Below are positions 43,726-55,375 of a stretch of DNA of 64,000 bases, one piece after another; position 1 is the first letter of the stretch; the number at the start of each line of letters is the position of its first letter. The DNA lies in contig DATNCQ010000141.1 in the NCBI GenBank assembly GCA_035571515.1, positions 62,001-126,000 on the forward strand. Direction: 5' to 3'. This DNA is from Gp6-AA40 sp035571515 (GTDB lineage Bacteria; Acidobacteriota; Vicinamibacteria; Vicinamibacterales; UBA2999). Both the position numbers and the translations under genes were made by a program. Below the pieces are notes generated by a model. It worked only from the letters and a program-made list of their open reading frames with translations. It did no database searches and was not told the DNA's origin.

Positions 43726-44787
43726 TCAGCTTTTGGCGGGCGCCGCCCGCTCGGCCTCGAGCGCCTTCTGCCGCTGGCTCAGCGCCTGTTCGTAGGCCTT
43801 CTTCAGCTCGTCGTTGTGCCAGGTGATCGACGCCGCCGCGCGCAGTTTCTCGATGTACTTCTGCGTCTCGGCACGCCGTTTCTCCTCGGCGATCCTGTCG
43901 CTGATGTCCTGGCGGGCCTCGTCGAACGTCTTCACCTTCTGCTCGGTCCGCGATTCGAGCGCCAGCAGCTGGTAGCCACGCTGCGTGCGGATCACCTCCG
44001 AGACGTCGCCGACCTTGATCTTCTCGAGCATCGTCTGCAGCGCCGGCGCGAGCTCGTCGCTCTTGACGGGACCGATCAGCCCGCCGTTCGCCTTGGAGGA
44101 CGCGTCGGAGACCTCGCCGGCGAGGCGCGCGAACGGCTCGCCCGCGAGCAGGCGGTGACGCACGTCCTCGGCCTTCGCTTTCGCCGCATCGTCCTGGGCG
44201 ACGTTGACGCCGCGGTCGGTCGCCGGGACGGCGATGAGGATCTCGCGCAGCATCAGCTCGGACGGGGTCGTGAACTCGTTCTTGTGCGCGTCGTAGTACG
44301 CGTGCGCCTCGTCCTCGGTGACGCTGATCTTCGCGACCACTTCGTTCTGCTGGACGCGCGTCTCGAGCATGTTCTTCTCGAGCTGCCGGCGCAGGTCGGC
44401 CAGCGTCATCCCTTCCTGCCGCAGCGCCTCGTTGAACTTCTCGTCGGTGTCGATGTTGTTGTCCTTCTTGATGTTGTCGAGGACGCTCTTGAACTGGTCG
44501 TCGCTCATCACGTAGCCGAGCTCGCGCCCGCGCTGGACGAGCAGGAGCTCGTCGACGGCGTTGAGGATCAGCTGCGGCGTGCTCTCCGCGACCGCCTTCT
44601 GCAGCTCCGGGCTTTCGGGGGTGACGTTCTGCAGCTCGGGACGCTGGCGCAGGAAGTCCACCTGCATCCGCTCGAAGTCGCTCTTGGTGACGATGTCGCC
44701 GTTGACCTTCACCAGGACCTGTTCGATGACTTCGGCTTCGAGCGGGGCCGCCATGAGGACCGCGGCGAGCGCGATTCGTTTCAGCAT
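43726..44787 (-). CDS. SurA-like periplasmic peptidyl-prolyl isomerase
   Basis: Protein of 353 residues. The signal peptide is MLKRIALAAVLMAAPLEAEV, with a SurA_N-type chaperone region (VIEQVLVKVNGDIVTKSDFERM) followed by a parvulin domain (LMLREILIAVPATD...GEPFARLAGEVSDASSKANGG...LQTMLEKIKVGDVSEVIRTQRGYQLLALE). It probably delivers outer-membrane barrels to BAM. The ATG at 44787 has AAGGA 7 bp upstream; an ATG 24 bp earlier is also in frame. It follows mfd by 25 bp. Confidence 0.88.
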   Translation of the reverse strand: MLKRIALAAVLMAAPLEAEVIEQVLVKVNGDIVTKSDFERMQVDFLRQRPELQNVTPESPELQKAVAESTPQLILNAVDELLLVQRGRELGYVMSDDQFKSVLDNIKKDNNIDTDEKFNEALRQEGMTLADLRRQLEKNMLETRVQQNEVVAKISVTEDEAHAYYDAHKNEFTTPSELMLREILIAVPATDRGVNVAQDDAAKAKAEDVRHRLLAGEPFARLAGEVSDASSKANGGLIGPVKSDELAPALQTMLEKIKVGDVSEVIRTQRGYQLLALESRTEQKVKTFDEARQDISDRIAEEKRRAETQKYIEKLRAAASITWHNDELKKAYEQALSQRQKALEAERAAPAKS

Positions 44788-44812
44788 GTGCAATTCCTTG
44801 GAATTCAACATT

Positions 44813-47800
44813 TTAACCCGGAGCGAGCGCCGAGAGCAGTTCTTCGAGGCGCGCGAACATGCCGCCCTCCGCGCGCGGGTTCTGCTTGGGTTTCCGCAGG
44901 ATCTCCTCCTTGGTAAACCCTGTGGTGACCTCGCCAGCCGTCGCCCGGGCCGTCCACCAGGAGGTTTCCCGGCTCCGGGCCGGGATCCGGGAGCGGGGAT
45001 CCGGGATCCGGCGGTTCTGCGTTTTTGCGGATCCCGCATCCCGGATCCCGGGTCCCGATGCCTCCAAATCCACCTTCAGCGAGACAGGCGGCACCAGAAC
45101 CGCGCCTGGCCACTCGTGGACGACCTTCACCAGCCGGACCGGGTCCACCTTCGCCTGCGGCCTGAACTTTATGACGACGAGCCGCCCCTCGCGGTCGATG
45201 GTATCAACGCCCAGCCGGTCCGCCATGACGCGGATGCGTCCGTATTCGGCGAGATTCAGCACCGCGTCGGTCGGCGGCCCGTACCGATCCTCGACCTCGT
45301 CGAGCGTCGCCTCGAGCTCCTTCTCGGTCCGGGTCGCCGCCACCTTGCGGTAGACCATCAACCGCTGGTTCATGTCGGGGATGTACGTGTCGTCGATCTT
45401 CAGGTCGACCCCGAGGTTGACCGTCGCGCGCACGTCGTCCTCGATATCCTCGCCCTTCAGCTCGCGCACGGTCTCCTCGAGCAGCTTCATGTACATCTCG
45501 AAGCCGACGGCGTCGATGTGGCCGCTCTGCTCGCCGCCGAGCAGGTTGCCCGCGCCGCGAATCTCGAGGTCGAGCGCCGCCACGCGGAACCCGCTGCCGA
45601 GATCGCTGAATTCCTTGATCGCCGCCAGCCGCTTGCGCGCCACGGGCGAAAGCGATTCCTGCGGCGGGATGAGCAGGTAGGCGTAGGCGGGCCGGTCGGA
45701 CCGGCCGACGCGGCCGCGCAGCTGATAGAGCTGCGAGAGGCCGTAGCGATCCGCGCGGTTGATGATGATGGTGTTCGCGTTCGGGATGTCGAGACCGTTC
45801 TCGACGATCGTCGTCGCGAGCAGGACGTCGTACTGCCGCTCGACGAAGCCGAGCATCGCGCGCTCGAGCTCGTCCTCACCCATCTGGCCGTGGCCGATGA
45901 CGATGCGCGCTTCGGGCACGAGACGCTGCAGGAGATGGCCGATCGAGAAGATCGATTCGACGCGGTTGTGCACGAAGTAGATCTGGCCGCCGCGCGCCAG
46001 CTCGTTGCGGACCGCGCGCTCGATCACCGGCGCGTCGAACTTGACGACGTTGGTCTGGATCGACAGGCGATCCTTCGGCGGCGTTTCGATGATCGACATG
46101 TCGCGGATGCCGACGAGCGACATGTTCAGCGTCCTCGGAATCGGCGTCGCCGTCATCGTCAGGACGTCCACGCGCTTGCGCATCTGCTTGATGCGCTCCT
46201 TGTGCGCGACGCCGAAGCGCTGCTCCTCGTCCACGACCAGCAGGCCGAGATCCTTGAACTGCACGTCCTTGGACAGGAGGCGGTGCGTCCCGACGATGAT
46301 GTCCACCTTGCCGGAGGTGACGCCGTCGAGAGTGGCCTTGATTTCCTGCTTGGTGCGGAAGCGGCTCACCATGTCGATCGTGACGGGGAAGCCCGCGAAT
46401 CGATCGCGCAGCGTCTTCAGGTGCTGAAACGCCAGCACCGTCGTCGGCGCCAGGACCGCCACCTGCTTGCCGTCCATCACCGCCTTGAACGCGGCCCGCA
46501 TGGCGACTTCCGTCTTGCCGTAGCCGACGTCGCCGCACAGGAGCCGGTCCATCGGCGACGGCGATTCCATGTCCTGCTTGATGTCGGCGATAGCAGAGGC
46601 CTGGTCGACGGTGAGGTCGTACGGGAATGCCGCCTCGAACTCCTGCTGCCAGTGCATGTCGGCCGAGAAGGCGTAGCCGGGCACCGCCTTGCGCTGCGCG
46701 TACAGCTTCAGCAGCTCCTCGGCCATGTCGCGCATCGCCTTCTTGACGCGTGTCTTGGCCTTCTCCCACGTCGTGCCGCCGAGGCGATCGAGCGCCGGTC
46801 GGACGCCGCCGGTGTACTTCTGAATCAGGTCGAGGCGTTCGACCGGCACGAACAGCTTGTCGTCGCCGTGGTACCTGAGCTCGAGAAACTCGTGCGCGCC
46901 CTCGGCGCTGCCCCGGACCCCCAGCTGCTTGAGGCCGACGAATTCGCCAATACCGTGATCGACGTGGACGACGAGATCGCCGACCTTCAGGTCGCGGAGG
47001 TCCGAGAGAAACGTCTTCGCCAGGTTGCGCCGCTTCTCGGGCGCGTGGCGCTCTTCCTCGAAGACGTCGGTCTCGGCGTAGATCTGCAGCGCTGCGTCGG
47101 CGAGCCGGAATCCGCGCGACAGCGTTCCAACGGCGACGAGGACGGGGGCCGTGTACGCGTCCTCGGCGCGCTCGACGGCCACGGCGATGATGTCGTATTC
47201 CTGCAGGATTTCGATCGTGCGCTCGGCGCGCCCCTGGCTTTCGGCGACGAAGAGGATGGAATCGCCACGCTCGCGTGACTGGCGGACATCGGCGATCCAG
47301 TCGTTGACGCGGCCGCGGAACTCGAGCGCGGGCTGGCAGCGGACCTGGTGGATCCGGCTGCCTTCGTCCACGCCGAGTTCCTCGAGGCGGCGCGCCGCGC
47401 CGACGCGCGGCTCGAGGTCCTCCCACGCCACGTACGCCTGTGTTGGAGGCAGCGCCACGACGTGGCCGCGCGCCGCCGCGTCCTCGAAGCTCGAGCCGAG
47501 CTGGTCGCGGACCTTCTGCGCCTGCTCCCTGACGTGCTCCTCCTCCGAGACCAGGACGTGGAGGCCGCGCGTGGAGAGGAAGTCGAAGAGCGGGATCGAG
47601 TCGTCTTCCGAGTCGAAACGCTCGCGGACGGGCACGATGAGCAGCTGATCGGTGGCGCCCGTCGAGCGCTGCGTCGCCGGGTCGAATCGCCGCAGCGACT
47701 CGACCATGTCACCGACGAACTCCAGCCGCACGGGTTCGGTGCCGCCGGCAGGAAAGATGTCGACGATGCCGCCGCGGATGGCGAACGCGCCGTGCTCCTC

Positions 47801-48331
47801 GACGGGATCCTCGCGGGTGAATCCCGCGTCGACGAGCAGGTCGGCGAGATTCTGCGGATCGATCTCCGTCCCCGATCGGATGTCGAGCGAGGCGCTGAGC
47901 AGCCGTTCGGGTCCGCTCACGCGTGGCAGCAGGGCCGCGGCCGAGGCGACGATCAGGCGCGCCGTGCCGGTCGCCGCGCCGTACAGCGCCCGCGCGCGGG
48001 CGGCGGACACGCGAAAGTGCGGCGTCATGCCGCGGTACGGATCGACTTGGAGGGACGGCAGCGGAAGCACGGCCCGCTCGACATCCGACTCCGACGCGCC
48101 CTCGAGCGCGGCGTAGAAGAACCGCGCGTCGGCGGTCATCTGATCGACGTCCTTGTCGGACGGCACGACGAGCAGCGTGACGCCGGTCGCCGTGCGGGCC
48201 GCGACCGTCGCGGCAAATGCCTTTGCCGCCGGCGTCAGCCCGGCAATCACCTGCGCGGGCCGATCGAGAGATGCCTTGGAGGCCGCGCGGCTGAACAGCG
48301 CGCGCAGCGTGAGAGATGTCGCCGTCGTCAT
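44813..48331 (-). CDS. mfd: Transcription-repair coupling factor Mfd
   Basis: Protein of 1172 residues that removes stalled RNA polymerase and recruits UvrA. The UvrB-like N-terminal module (about 30-350) is followed by the RNA polymerase-interaction region (DLVVHVDHGIGEFVGLKQLG, then ELRYHGDDKLFVPVERLDLI). The RecG-like translocase has Walker A CGDVGYGKTEVAMR, LAPTTVLAFQHLKTL, the DEEQ box VVDEEQRFGVAHKE and SATPIP-like TMTATPIPRTLNM. Near the C-terminus, residues 1091-1122, a heptad array encodes GPGIRDAGSAK and IPDPRSRIPARSR in frame. The ATG at 48331 is chosen; an ATG at 48403 is in frame. Confidence 0.96.
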   Translation of the reverse strand: MTTATSLTLRALFSRAASKASLDRPAQVIAGLTPAAKAFAATVAARTATGVTLLVVPSDKDVDQMTADARFFYAALEGASESDVERAVLPLPSLQVDPYRGMTPHFRVSAARARALYGAATGTARLIVASAAALLPRVSGPERLLSASLDIRSGTEIDPQNLADLLVDAGFTREDPVEEHGAFAIRGGIVDIFPAGGTEPVRLEFVGDMVESLRRFDPATQRSTGATDQLLIVPVRERFDSEDDSIPLFDFLSTRGLHVLVSEEEHVREQAQKVRDQLGSSFEDAAARGHVVALPPTQAYVAWEDLEPRVGAARRLEELGVDEGSRIHQVRCQPALEFRGRVNDWIADVRQSRERGDSILFVAESQGRAERTIEILQEYDIIAVAVERAEDAYTAPVLVAVGTLSRGFRLADAALQIYAETDVFEEERHAPEKRRNLAKTFLSDLRDLKVGDLVVHVDHGIGEFVGLKQLGVRGSAEGAHEFLELRYHGDDKLFVPVERLDLIQKYTGGVRPALDRLGGTTWEKAKTRVKKAMRDMAEELLKLYAQRKAVPGYAFSADMHWQQEFEAAFPYDLTVDQASAIADIKQDMESPSPMDRLLCGDVGYGKTEVAMRAAFKAVMDGKQVAVLAPTTVLAFQHLKTLRDRFAGFPVTIDMVSRFRTKQEIKATLDGVTSGKVDIIVGTHRLLSKDVQFKDLGLLVVDEEQRFGVAHKERIKQMRKRVDVLTMTATPIPRTLNMSLVGIRDMSIIETPPKDRLSIQTNVVKFDAPVIERAVRNELARGGQIYFVHNRVESIFSIGHLLQRLVPEARIVIGHGQMGEDELERAMLGFVERQYDVLLATTIVENGLDIPNANTIIINRADRYGLSQLYQLRGRVGRSDRPAYAYLLIPPQESLSPVARKRLAAIKEFSDLGSGFRVAALDLEIRGAGNLLGGEQSGHIDAVGFEMYMKLLEETVRELKGEDIEDDVRATVNLGVDLKIDDTYIPDMNQRLMVYRKVAATRTEKELEATLDEVEDRYGPPTDAVLNLAEYGRIRVMADRLGVDTIDREGRLVVIKFRPQAKVDPVRLVKVVHEWPGAVLVPPVSLKVDLEASGPGIRDAGSAKTQNRRIPDPRSRIPARSRETSWWTARATAGEVTTGFTKEEILRKPKQNPRAEGGMFARLEELLSALAPG
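44964..45058. repeat. Heptad-array element F, palindromic and in frame within mfd
   Basis: The left arm 44981-45011 reads CGGGATC, CGGGAGC, GGGGATC, CGGGATC. A spacer with CGGTTCTGCG follows, and then the right arm 45029-45057 with GGATCCC, GCATCCC, GGATCCC, GGGTCCC. The arms are reverse complements in 7-bp register and could fold into a long hairpin. Confidence 0.75.
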
Positions 48332-48415
48332 CGCCTGTACATGCGGACCGCCCGCCCCGCGGCAGAGCGCGGGGTGGGCATGTCGGACCTTCCATTGTCC
48401 CATGCGCCGGACGCT

Positions 48416-48877
48416 TCAGGAACCGCCCTTCACCCTCCGGATCAGTTCGGTCGTCGAGTACCCGGGCGAAAGCTCCATGCGGACGACCCGGCCGCCCCGC
48501 GCTTCAACGGTGTCGCGGCCGACGATGTTGCCGGGACCCCAGTCGGCACCCTTGACGAGGACATCGGGTTGGATGTGCCGGATGATGCCAGCAGGGGTCT
48601 CTTCGTCGAAGATCGCGACGGCATCGACGCAGGCGAGCGCCAGCAGGATCTCCGCGCGTTCGGCTTCGGTCGTGATCGGCCGCTCGGCGCCCTTGTTCGC
48701 GCGAACGGATCGGTCGGAGTTCAACCCGACAATCAGGGCGTCGCCGAGCCGCCGGGCATCCTGCAGATAGCGGACGTGCCCCGGATGCAGCAGGTCGAAG
48801 ACACCGTTGGTGAAGACCACCGTGCCGCCGCGCGCCCGGATGCCGGCGGCGAAGCGTGCCGCCTCCTCGATCGTCAC
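48416..48877 (-). CDS. RfaE/HldE-type nucleotidyltransferase (D-glycero-beta-D-manno-heptose-1-P adenylyltransferase-like)
   Basis: Protein of 153 residues. FTNGVFDLLHPGHVRYLQDARRLGD contains the HxGH adenylyltransferase motif, and NSDRSVRANKGAERPI and STTELIRRVK are family hallmarks. It corresponds to the C-terminal half of bifunctional HldE, which activates heptose-1-phosphate with ATP. The kinase half is not in this window. The GTG at 48877 overlaps the wzt stop as GTGA; an upstream ATG at 48913 would give a 40-bp overlap. Confidence 0.92.
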   Translation of the reverse strand: MTIEEAARFAAGIRARGGTVVFTNGVFDLLHPGHVRYLQDARRLGDALIVGLNSDRSVRANKGAERPITTEAERAEILLALACVDAVAIFDEETPAGIIRHIQPDVLVKGADWGPGNIVGRDTVEARGGRVVRMELSPGYSTTELIRRVKGGS

Positions 48878-50199
48878 AGCCCGGACATCCGGATGCCGCC
48901 GGAGAACGACCACCGGTGCGGCGGACGAAAGATGCCCGCTTCTTTCCGCGGCGATTTCACCCGGAACGTGTAGAGCAACCGGTGATAGTCGTACGGCACG
49001 CCGTCCTGCCGGTGAACGGCGACGTCCAGCTTGTACGTACCCTCGACGAGATTCAGGCCATCGATCTCGAACACGACGAGCCCTTCGCCCGCCAGCTCGC
49101 CGGCGACGCCGCCGTCGATCAGCGTGTTCGTGCCGTAGCAGCAGACCCCCTCAGCGTTGAAGATGCCGACGCCGAAGGCGAAATCCCTGACGCGCTGGTT
49201 CGCGCGCACGTGAAGGCGGATGTCGACGCGCTCGCCGGACTGGAACAGGTGCGCGGGCTGGCCGCTGACGCCGATCATCTCGACGGCGGTGATCTCCGCT
49301 TCGCGCGACCCCCAGCGCCCTTCCGCCGCCTTGAACATGTCGGCGGGCTCGGTTCCGGGATCCGGAATGCGCGCTCCGGGATCCGAAAGCGCCGGTTCCT
49401 CGCGCATCCCTGATCCCGGGGCCCGGCTCCCGGCCTTAGCGAGCTCGCGGTTTTCCTGGCCCGCAACATCCATCAGGTACGCGTCGATGACGCGCTTGGG
49501 ATCGCCCTGCACCTTCGCAACGCCGGCGTCGAGCCACAGCGCCTCGTCGCAGAATCGCGTCACCAGGTCGAGCGAATGCGTGACCAGCAGGACCGTCCGG
49601 CCGCGGCGGCGGAACTCGGCGAACTTGTCGAGGCACTTGTGCGTGAACGCTTCGTCACCGACTGCGAGCACCTCGTCGACGAGCAGCACGTCGGGATCGA
49701 CGTTGATGGCCACCGCGAAACCGAGCCGCATGTACATGCCGGACGAGTACGTCTTCACCGGGGCGTCGATGAACTCCTCGAGCTCGGCGAACCGCACGAT
49801 CTCGTCGAACCGGCGCGCGATCTCGCGCCGGCCGAGGCCCAGCATCAGGCCGTTGATGTAGACGTTCTCGCGCCCGGAGATCTCGGGGTGAAACCCGGCG
49901 CCCAGCTCGATCAGCGCGGAGACGCGGCCGTCGACGCGAACCGTTCCGGATGTCGGCTTGCCGATGCCCGCAATCAGCTTCAGCATCGTGCTCTTGCCGG
50001 ACCCGTTGCGGCCGACGATGCCGAACGTCCTCCCCGTCGCGACGTCGAACGAGACGCCCTTCAACGCCTCGAACACGGCGTCGGGGTGCAGGTCGCGTAA
50101 CACGCTGCCCGACAGCAGCGCGCTCTTCAGCGTCGCGAACTGCTTGCGGCGCCCGTAGCGGCGGTACACCTTGCGGACGTCGCGAACGCGGATGCTCAC
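48874..50199 (-). CDS. Wzt-type ABC transporter ATPase with carbohydrate-binding C-terminal domain
   Basis: Protein of 441 residues. The ATPase (about 1-245) has Walker A GRNGSGKSTMLKLIAG, signature YSSGMYMRLGFAVAI and Walker B VLLVDEVLAVGD. The C-terminal domain (about 295-441) is a beta-sandwich like that of E. coli Wzt, which recognises the capped glycan. The linker between them, residues 255-283, is largely heptad-derived (KAGSRAPGSGMREEPALSD, IPDPGTEPAD). It powers export of an undecaprenyl-linked polysaccharide, together with the permease upstream to which it is coupled by GTGA. Confidence 0.93.
   Translation of the reverse strand: MSIRVRDVRKVYRRYGRRKQFATLKSALLSGSVLRDLHPDAVFEALKGVSFDVATGRTFGIVGRNGSGKSTMLKLIAGIGKPTSGTVRVDGRVSALIELGAGFHPEISGRENVYINGLMLGLGRREIARRFDEIVRFAELEEFIDAPVKTYSSGMYMRLGFAVAINVDPDVLLVDEVLAVGDEAFTHKCLDKFAEFRRRGRTVLLVTHSLDLVTRFCDEALWLDAGVAKVQGDPKRVIDAYLMDVAGQENRELAKAGSRAPGSGMREEPALSDPGARIPDPGTEPADMFKAAEGRWGSREAEITAVEMIGVSGQPAHLFQSGERVDIRLHVRANQRVRDFAFGVGIFNAEGVCCYGTNTLIDGGVAGELAGEGLVVFEIDGLNLVEGTYKLDVAVHRQDGVPYDYHRLLYTFRVKSPRKEAGIFRPPHRWSFSGGIRMSGL
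49350..49434. repeat. Heptad-array element G, palindromic and in frame within wzt
   Basis: The left arm reads GGTTCCG, GGATCCG, GAATGCG, CGCTCCG, GGATCCG. The spacer includes CGCCGGTTCCTCGCG, and the right arm reads CATCCCT, GATCCCG, GGGCCCG, GCTCCCG. The layout and the CGGTTC spacer match element F. Confidence 0.75.
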
Positions 50200-50990
50200 A
50201 CTTCCTCCGCGAACGTGTCCCGCAGCCGATCGAAGACGAAGTAGCCGGTGAAGAACACCAGCGCGGAGGCGATGCCCACGACGAGGAGCCGCGTCCCCTG
50301 CGTGAACGGGCCCGGCCTGAACAACACGTCCTGATAGGCGACCGCGAGGTGCGTGAACGGATTGAGGTTCAGCAGCTGGCGGACGCGGCCGGGCGCCTGG
50401 CTGATCGGATAGATGATGGGCGTCGCGAAGAACCAGAGCGTCAGCAGGTTCGCGAGCAGGTCGCGCACGTCACGGAAGTGTACGGTCAGCGCCGACACGA
50501 GCAGCGCGAGCCCCGTGGTCAGCACCAGCTGCACGAGGACGACCAGCGGAAACCAGAGCAGATCCGTGGGCCACACCGGCACGCGGTAGTAGATCAGGAA
50601 CGCGACGAGAATCGGCAGCCCGAAACAGAAGTGCACGAGGCCGGCGAGCACGCTGACGATCGGCAGCACCTCCGCGGGAAACAGCACCTTCTTGATGAGA
50701 TTGCCGCCGGCGATCAGCACGTTGGCCGATTCCAGCAGAGACGACGAAAACCAGGTCCACGGCAGGATGCCGGCGAACAGGAAGAGCGCGAACGGCTGCA
50801 GCTCCGGCGGGTGCGCGGCCGGCATCACGACGGTAAAGACGAACGTGTAGATGAGGAGCAGCAGCAGCGGGTTGACGAACGACCAGACGACGCCCAGGGT
50901 GGAGGCGCGATAGCGCGCCTTGAGCTCGCGTGCAACCAGGCTGGAGATTAACGCGCGGTACTTGAACAGCTGCCGGAGGCTGGCTAGCAA
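50196..50990 (-). CDS. Wzm-type ABC-2 polysaccharide exporter permease
   Basis: Protein of 264 residues with six hydrophobic helices. It begins with a short cytoplasmic segment (MLASLRQLFKYRALISSLVARELKARYR) typical of ABC-2 exporters, followed by VVWSFVNPLLLLLIYTFVFTVV. Further on LPWTWFSSSLLESANVLIAGGNLIKK and ATPIIYPISQAPGRVRQLLNLNPFTH are family patterns of Wzm/TagG permeases. It forms the membrane channel with the Wzt-type ATPase. Its start lies 8 bp after the atpC stop, so it may be co-transcribed with the F1 genes. Confidence 0.94.
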   Translation of the reverse strand: MLASLRQLFKYRALISSLVARELKARYRASTLGVVWSFVNPLLLLLIYTFVFTVVMPAAHPPELQPFALFLFAGILPWTWFSSSLLESANVLIAGGNLIKKVLFPAEVLPIVSVLAGLVHFCFGLPILVAFLIYYRVPVWPTDLLWFPLVVLVQLVLTTGLALLVSALTVHFRDVRDLLANLLTLWFFATPIIYPISQAPGRVRQLLNLNPFTHLAVAYQDVLFRPGPFTQGTRLLVVGIASALVFFTGYFVFDRLRDTFAEEV

Positions 50991-50998
50991 CCCCTACA

Positions 50999-51436
50999 TT
51001 AAACCCTTGTCCGCGCCCGGGAGGCCACCTGCAGACGAATGAGCGATTTGAGCAGTGCGATGCGCGCGCGCTCGATGTCGAGATCGCCCGCCGTGAGGTG
51101 CGGCTGCGCCTGCGCCAGGCGCTGCTCGGCGCGCTGCTTCGCGCGCTCGGCGCGCTGGATGTCGATCTCCTGCGCGCGCTCGCCGATATCGGCGAGCACG
51201 GTGACACGGTCCGGCAGCACCTCGACGAAACCGAAGGCGATGGCGAGGTAATGCTTCTCCTGCCCCTGCCGGTACCACAGCTCGCCGACCTTCAGCGACG
51301 AGAGCAGCGGCGTGTGGCCGGGCAGGACGCCGAACTCGCCGTCCGTCCCGGGGAGCACGACCTCGTCGATCTCCTCGCGGATGAGCGAGCGGTCGGGCGT
51401 GACGATCTCGAGCATCAGCTTCGTCGGCAGCGCCAT
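50999..51436 (-). CDS. atpC: ATP synthase F1 subunit epsilon
   Basis: Protein of 145 residues. The N-terminal beta-sandwich reads LMLEIVTPDRSLIREEIDEVVLPGTDGEFGVLPGHTPLLSSLKVGEL, followed by a two-helix C-terminal domain (IQRAERAKQRAEQRLAQ). It couples gamma rotation to the c-ring and can inhibit hydrolysis. The start directly abuts the beta-subunit stop. It is the last gene of the F1 operon. Confidence 0.95.
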   Translation of the reverse strand: MALPTKLMLEIVTPDRSLIREEIDEVVLPGTDGEFGVLPGHTPLLSSLKVGELWYRQGQEKHYLAIAFGFVEVLPDRVTVLADIGERAQEIDIQRAERAKQRAEQRLAQAQPHLTAGDLDIERARIALLKSLIRLQVASRARTRV

Positions 51437-52897
<1,461 letters not shown>

Positions 52898-52903
52898 AGC
52901 TTC

Positions 52904-53776
52904 TTATCGTGCTGCCGCGCCTGAAACCACTTCGATGATCTCGCGCGTGATCGCCGCCTGGCGAACCTTGTTCATGTAGAGCGTCAGGTTCTCGAGCATC
53001 TCCGCCGAGTTGCGCGTGGCGGCGTCCATCGCCGTCATCTGCGCCGCGAAGAACGCCGCGTTCGATTCGAGCAGCGCGCGGTAGACCTGAATCTGCACGT
53101 GGCGCGGCAGGAGGTCCTTGAAAATCTCCTCCGGCGCCGGCTCATACAGGTAGTCAACGCTGGGACCTGCCTCGCTCGCAGTCTCGCCCTCGAGACGTGG
53201 AATCGGCAGCAGCCGTTCGACAACCAGGCGTTGCGTCATCACCGATTTGAACTCGTTGTAGACGAGGTACACGCTCGACGCCCGGCCCGAGGTGAACTCC
53301 TCGATGGCGGCATCCGCGATGTCGACGGCCTCGCCGAAGGTGAGCCTCTGGAAAATGCCGACGGCCTCGTAGCGAATGTCGAAGCCGCGACGGCGGAAGA
53401 AGTCGCGTCCCTTGCGCCCGATCAGCCCGAGTGCGATCTCGCGTCCCGGCGCCTCCTTCAGGATGAACTGCCCCGCCGCCTTGATGACGTTCGAGTTGAA
53501 GCTGCCGCACAGGCCGCGATCGGCGGTGACGACGATCAGCAGCGGCCGCCCGCTGCCCTGCGCCGGCATGCGCAGCAGCGGATGCGCGTCCTGCTCGACG
53601 CGCGACACGAGGCCGTTGAGCACCCGCAGCATCCGCTGCGCGAACGGGCGCGCGGCGACGACGCGATCCTGCGCGCGCTTCAGGCGCGACGCGGCGATCA
53701 TCTTCATCGCCTTGGTAATCTGCTGCGTCGACTTGACCGCGCGGATCCGGCGCCGGAGATCGATCAGCGACGGCAT
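52904..53776 (-). CDS. atpG: ATP synthase F1 subunit gamma
   Basis: Central-stalk subunit of 290 residues. The N-terminal coiled-coil is MPSLIDLRRRIRAVKSTQQITKAMKMIAASRL, and the C-terminal helix ends with MTAMDAATRNSAEMLENLTLYMNKVRQAAITREIIEVVSGAAA. LLIVVTADRGLCGSFNSNVIK marks the Rossmann-like middle. It lies 3 bp after atpA. Confidence 0.97.
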   Translation of the reverse strand: MPSLIDLRRRIRAVKSTQQITKAMKMIAASRLKRAQDRVVAARPFAQRMLRVLNGLVSRVEQDAHPLLRMPAQGSGRPLLIVVTADRGLCGSFNSNVIKAAGQFILKEAPGREIALGLIGRKGRDFFRRRGFDIRYEAVGIFQRLTFGEAVDIADAAIEEFTSGRASSVYLVYNEFKSVMTQRLVVERLLPIPRLEGETASEAGPSVDYLYEPAPEEIFKDLLPRHVQIQVYRALLESNAAFFAAQMTAMDAATRNSAEMLENLTLYMNKVRQAAITREIIEVVSGAAAR

Positions 53777-53779
53777 CGG

Positions 53780-55318
<1,539 letters not shown>

Positions 55319-55330
55319 ATCCGTCTCTCC

Positions 55331-55352
55331 GGCGGGTCCGACAGGACCCGCC
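55331..55352. repeat. Perfect palindrome between atpH and atpA
   Basis: GGCGGGTCC / GGACCCGCC with a GACA loop, followed by CTACACG. It has the form of a dispersed intergenic palindrome (REP-like), or of an RNA hairpin that tunes alpha-subunit expression relative to delta. A short CTACACG-GCTAAT duplication lies next to it (about 55353-55389). Confidence 0.6.
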
Positions 55353-55375
55353 CTACACGCGGCTAATGCGTCTTT

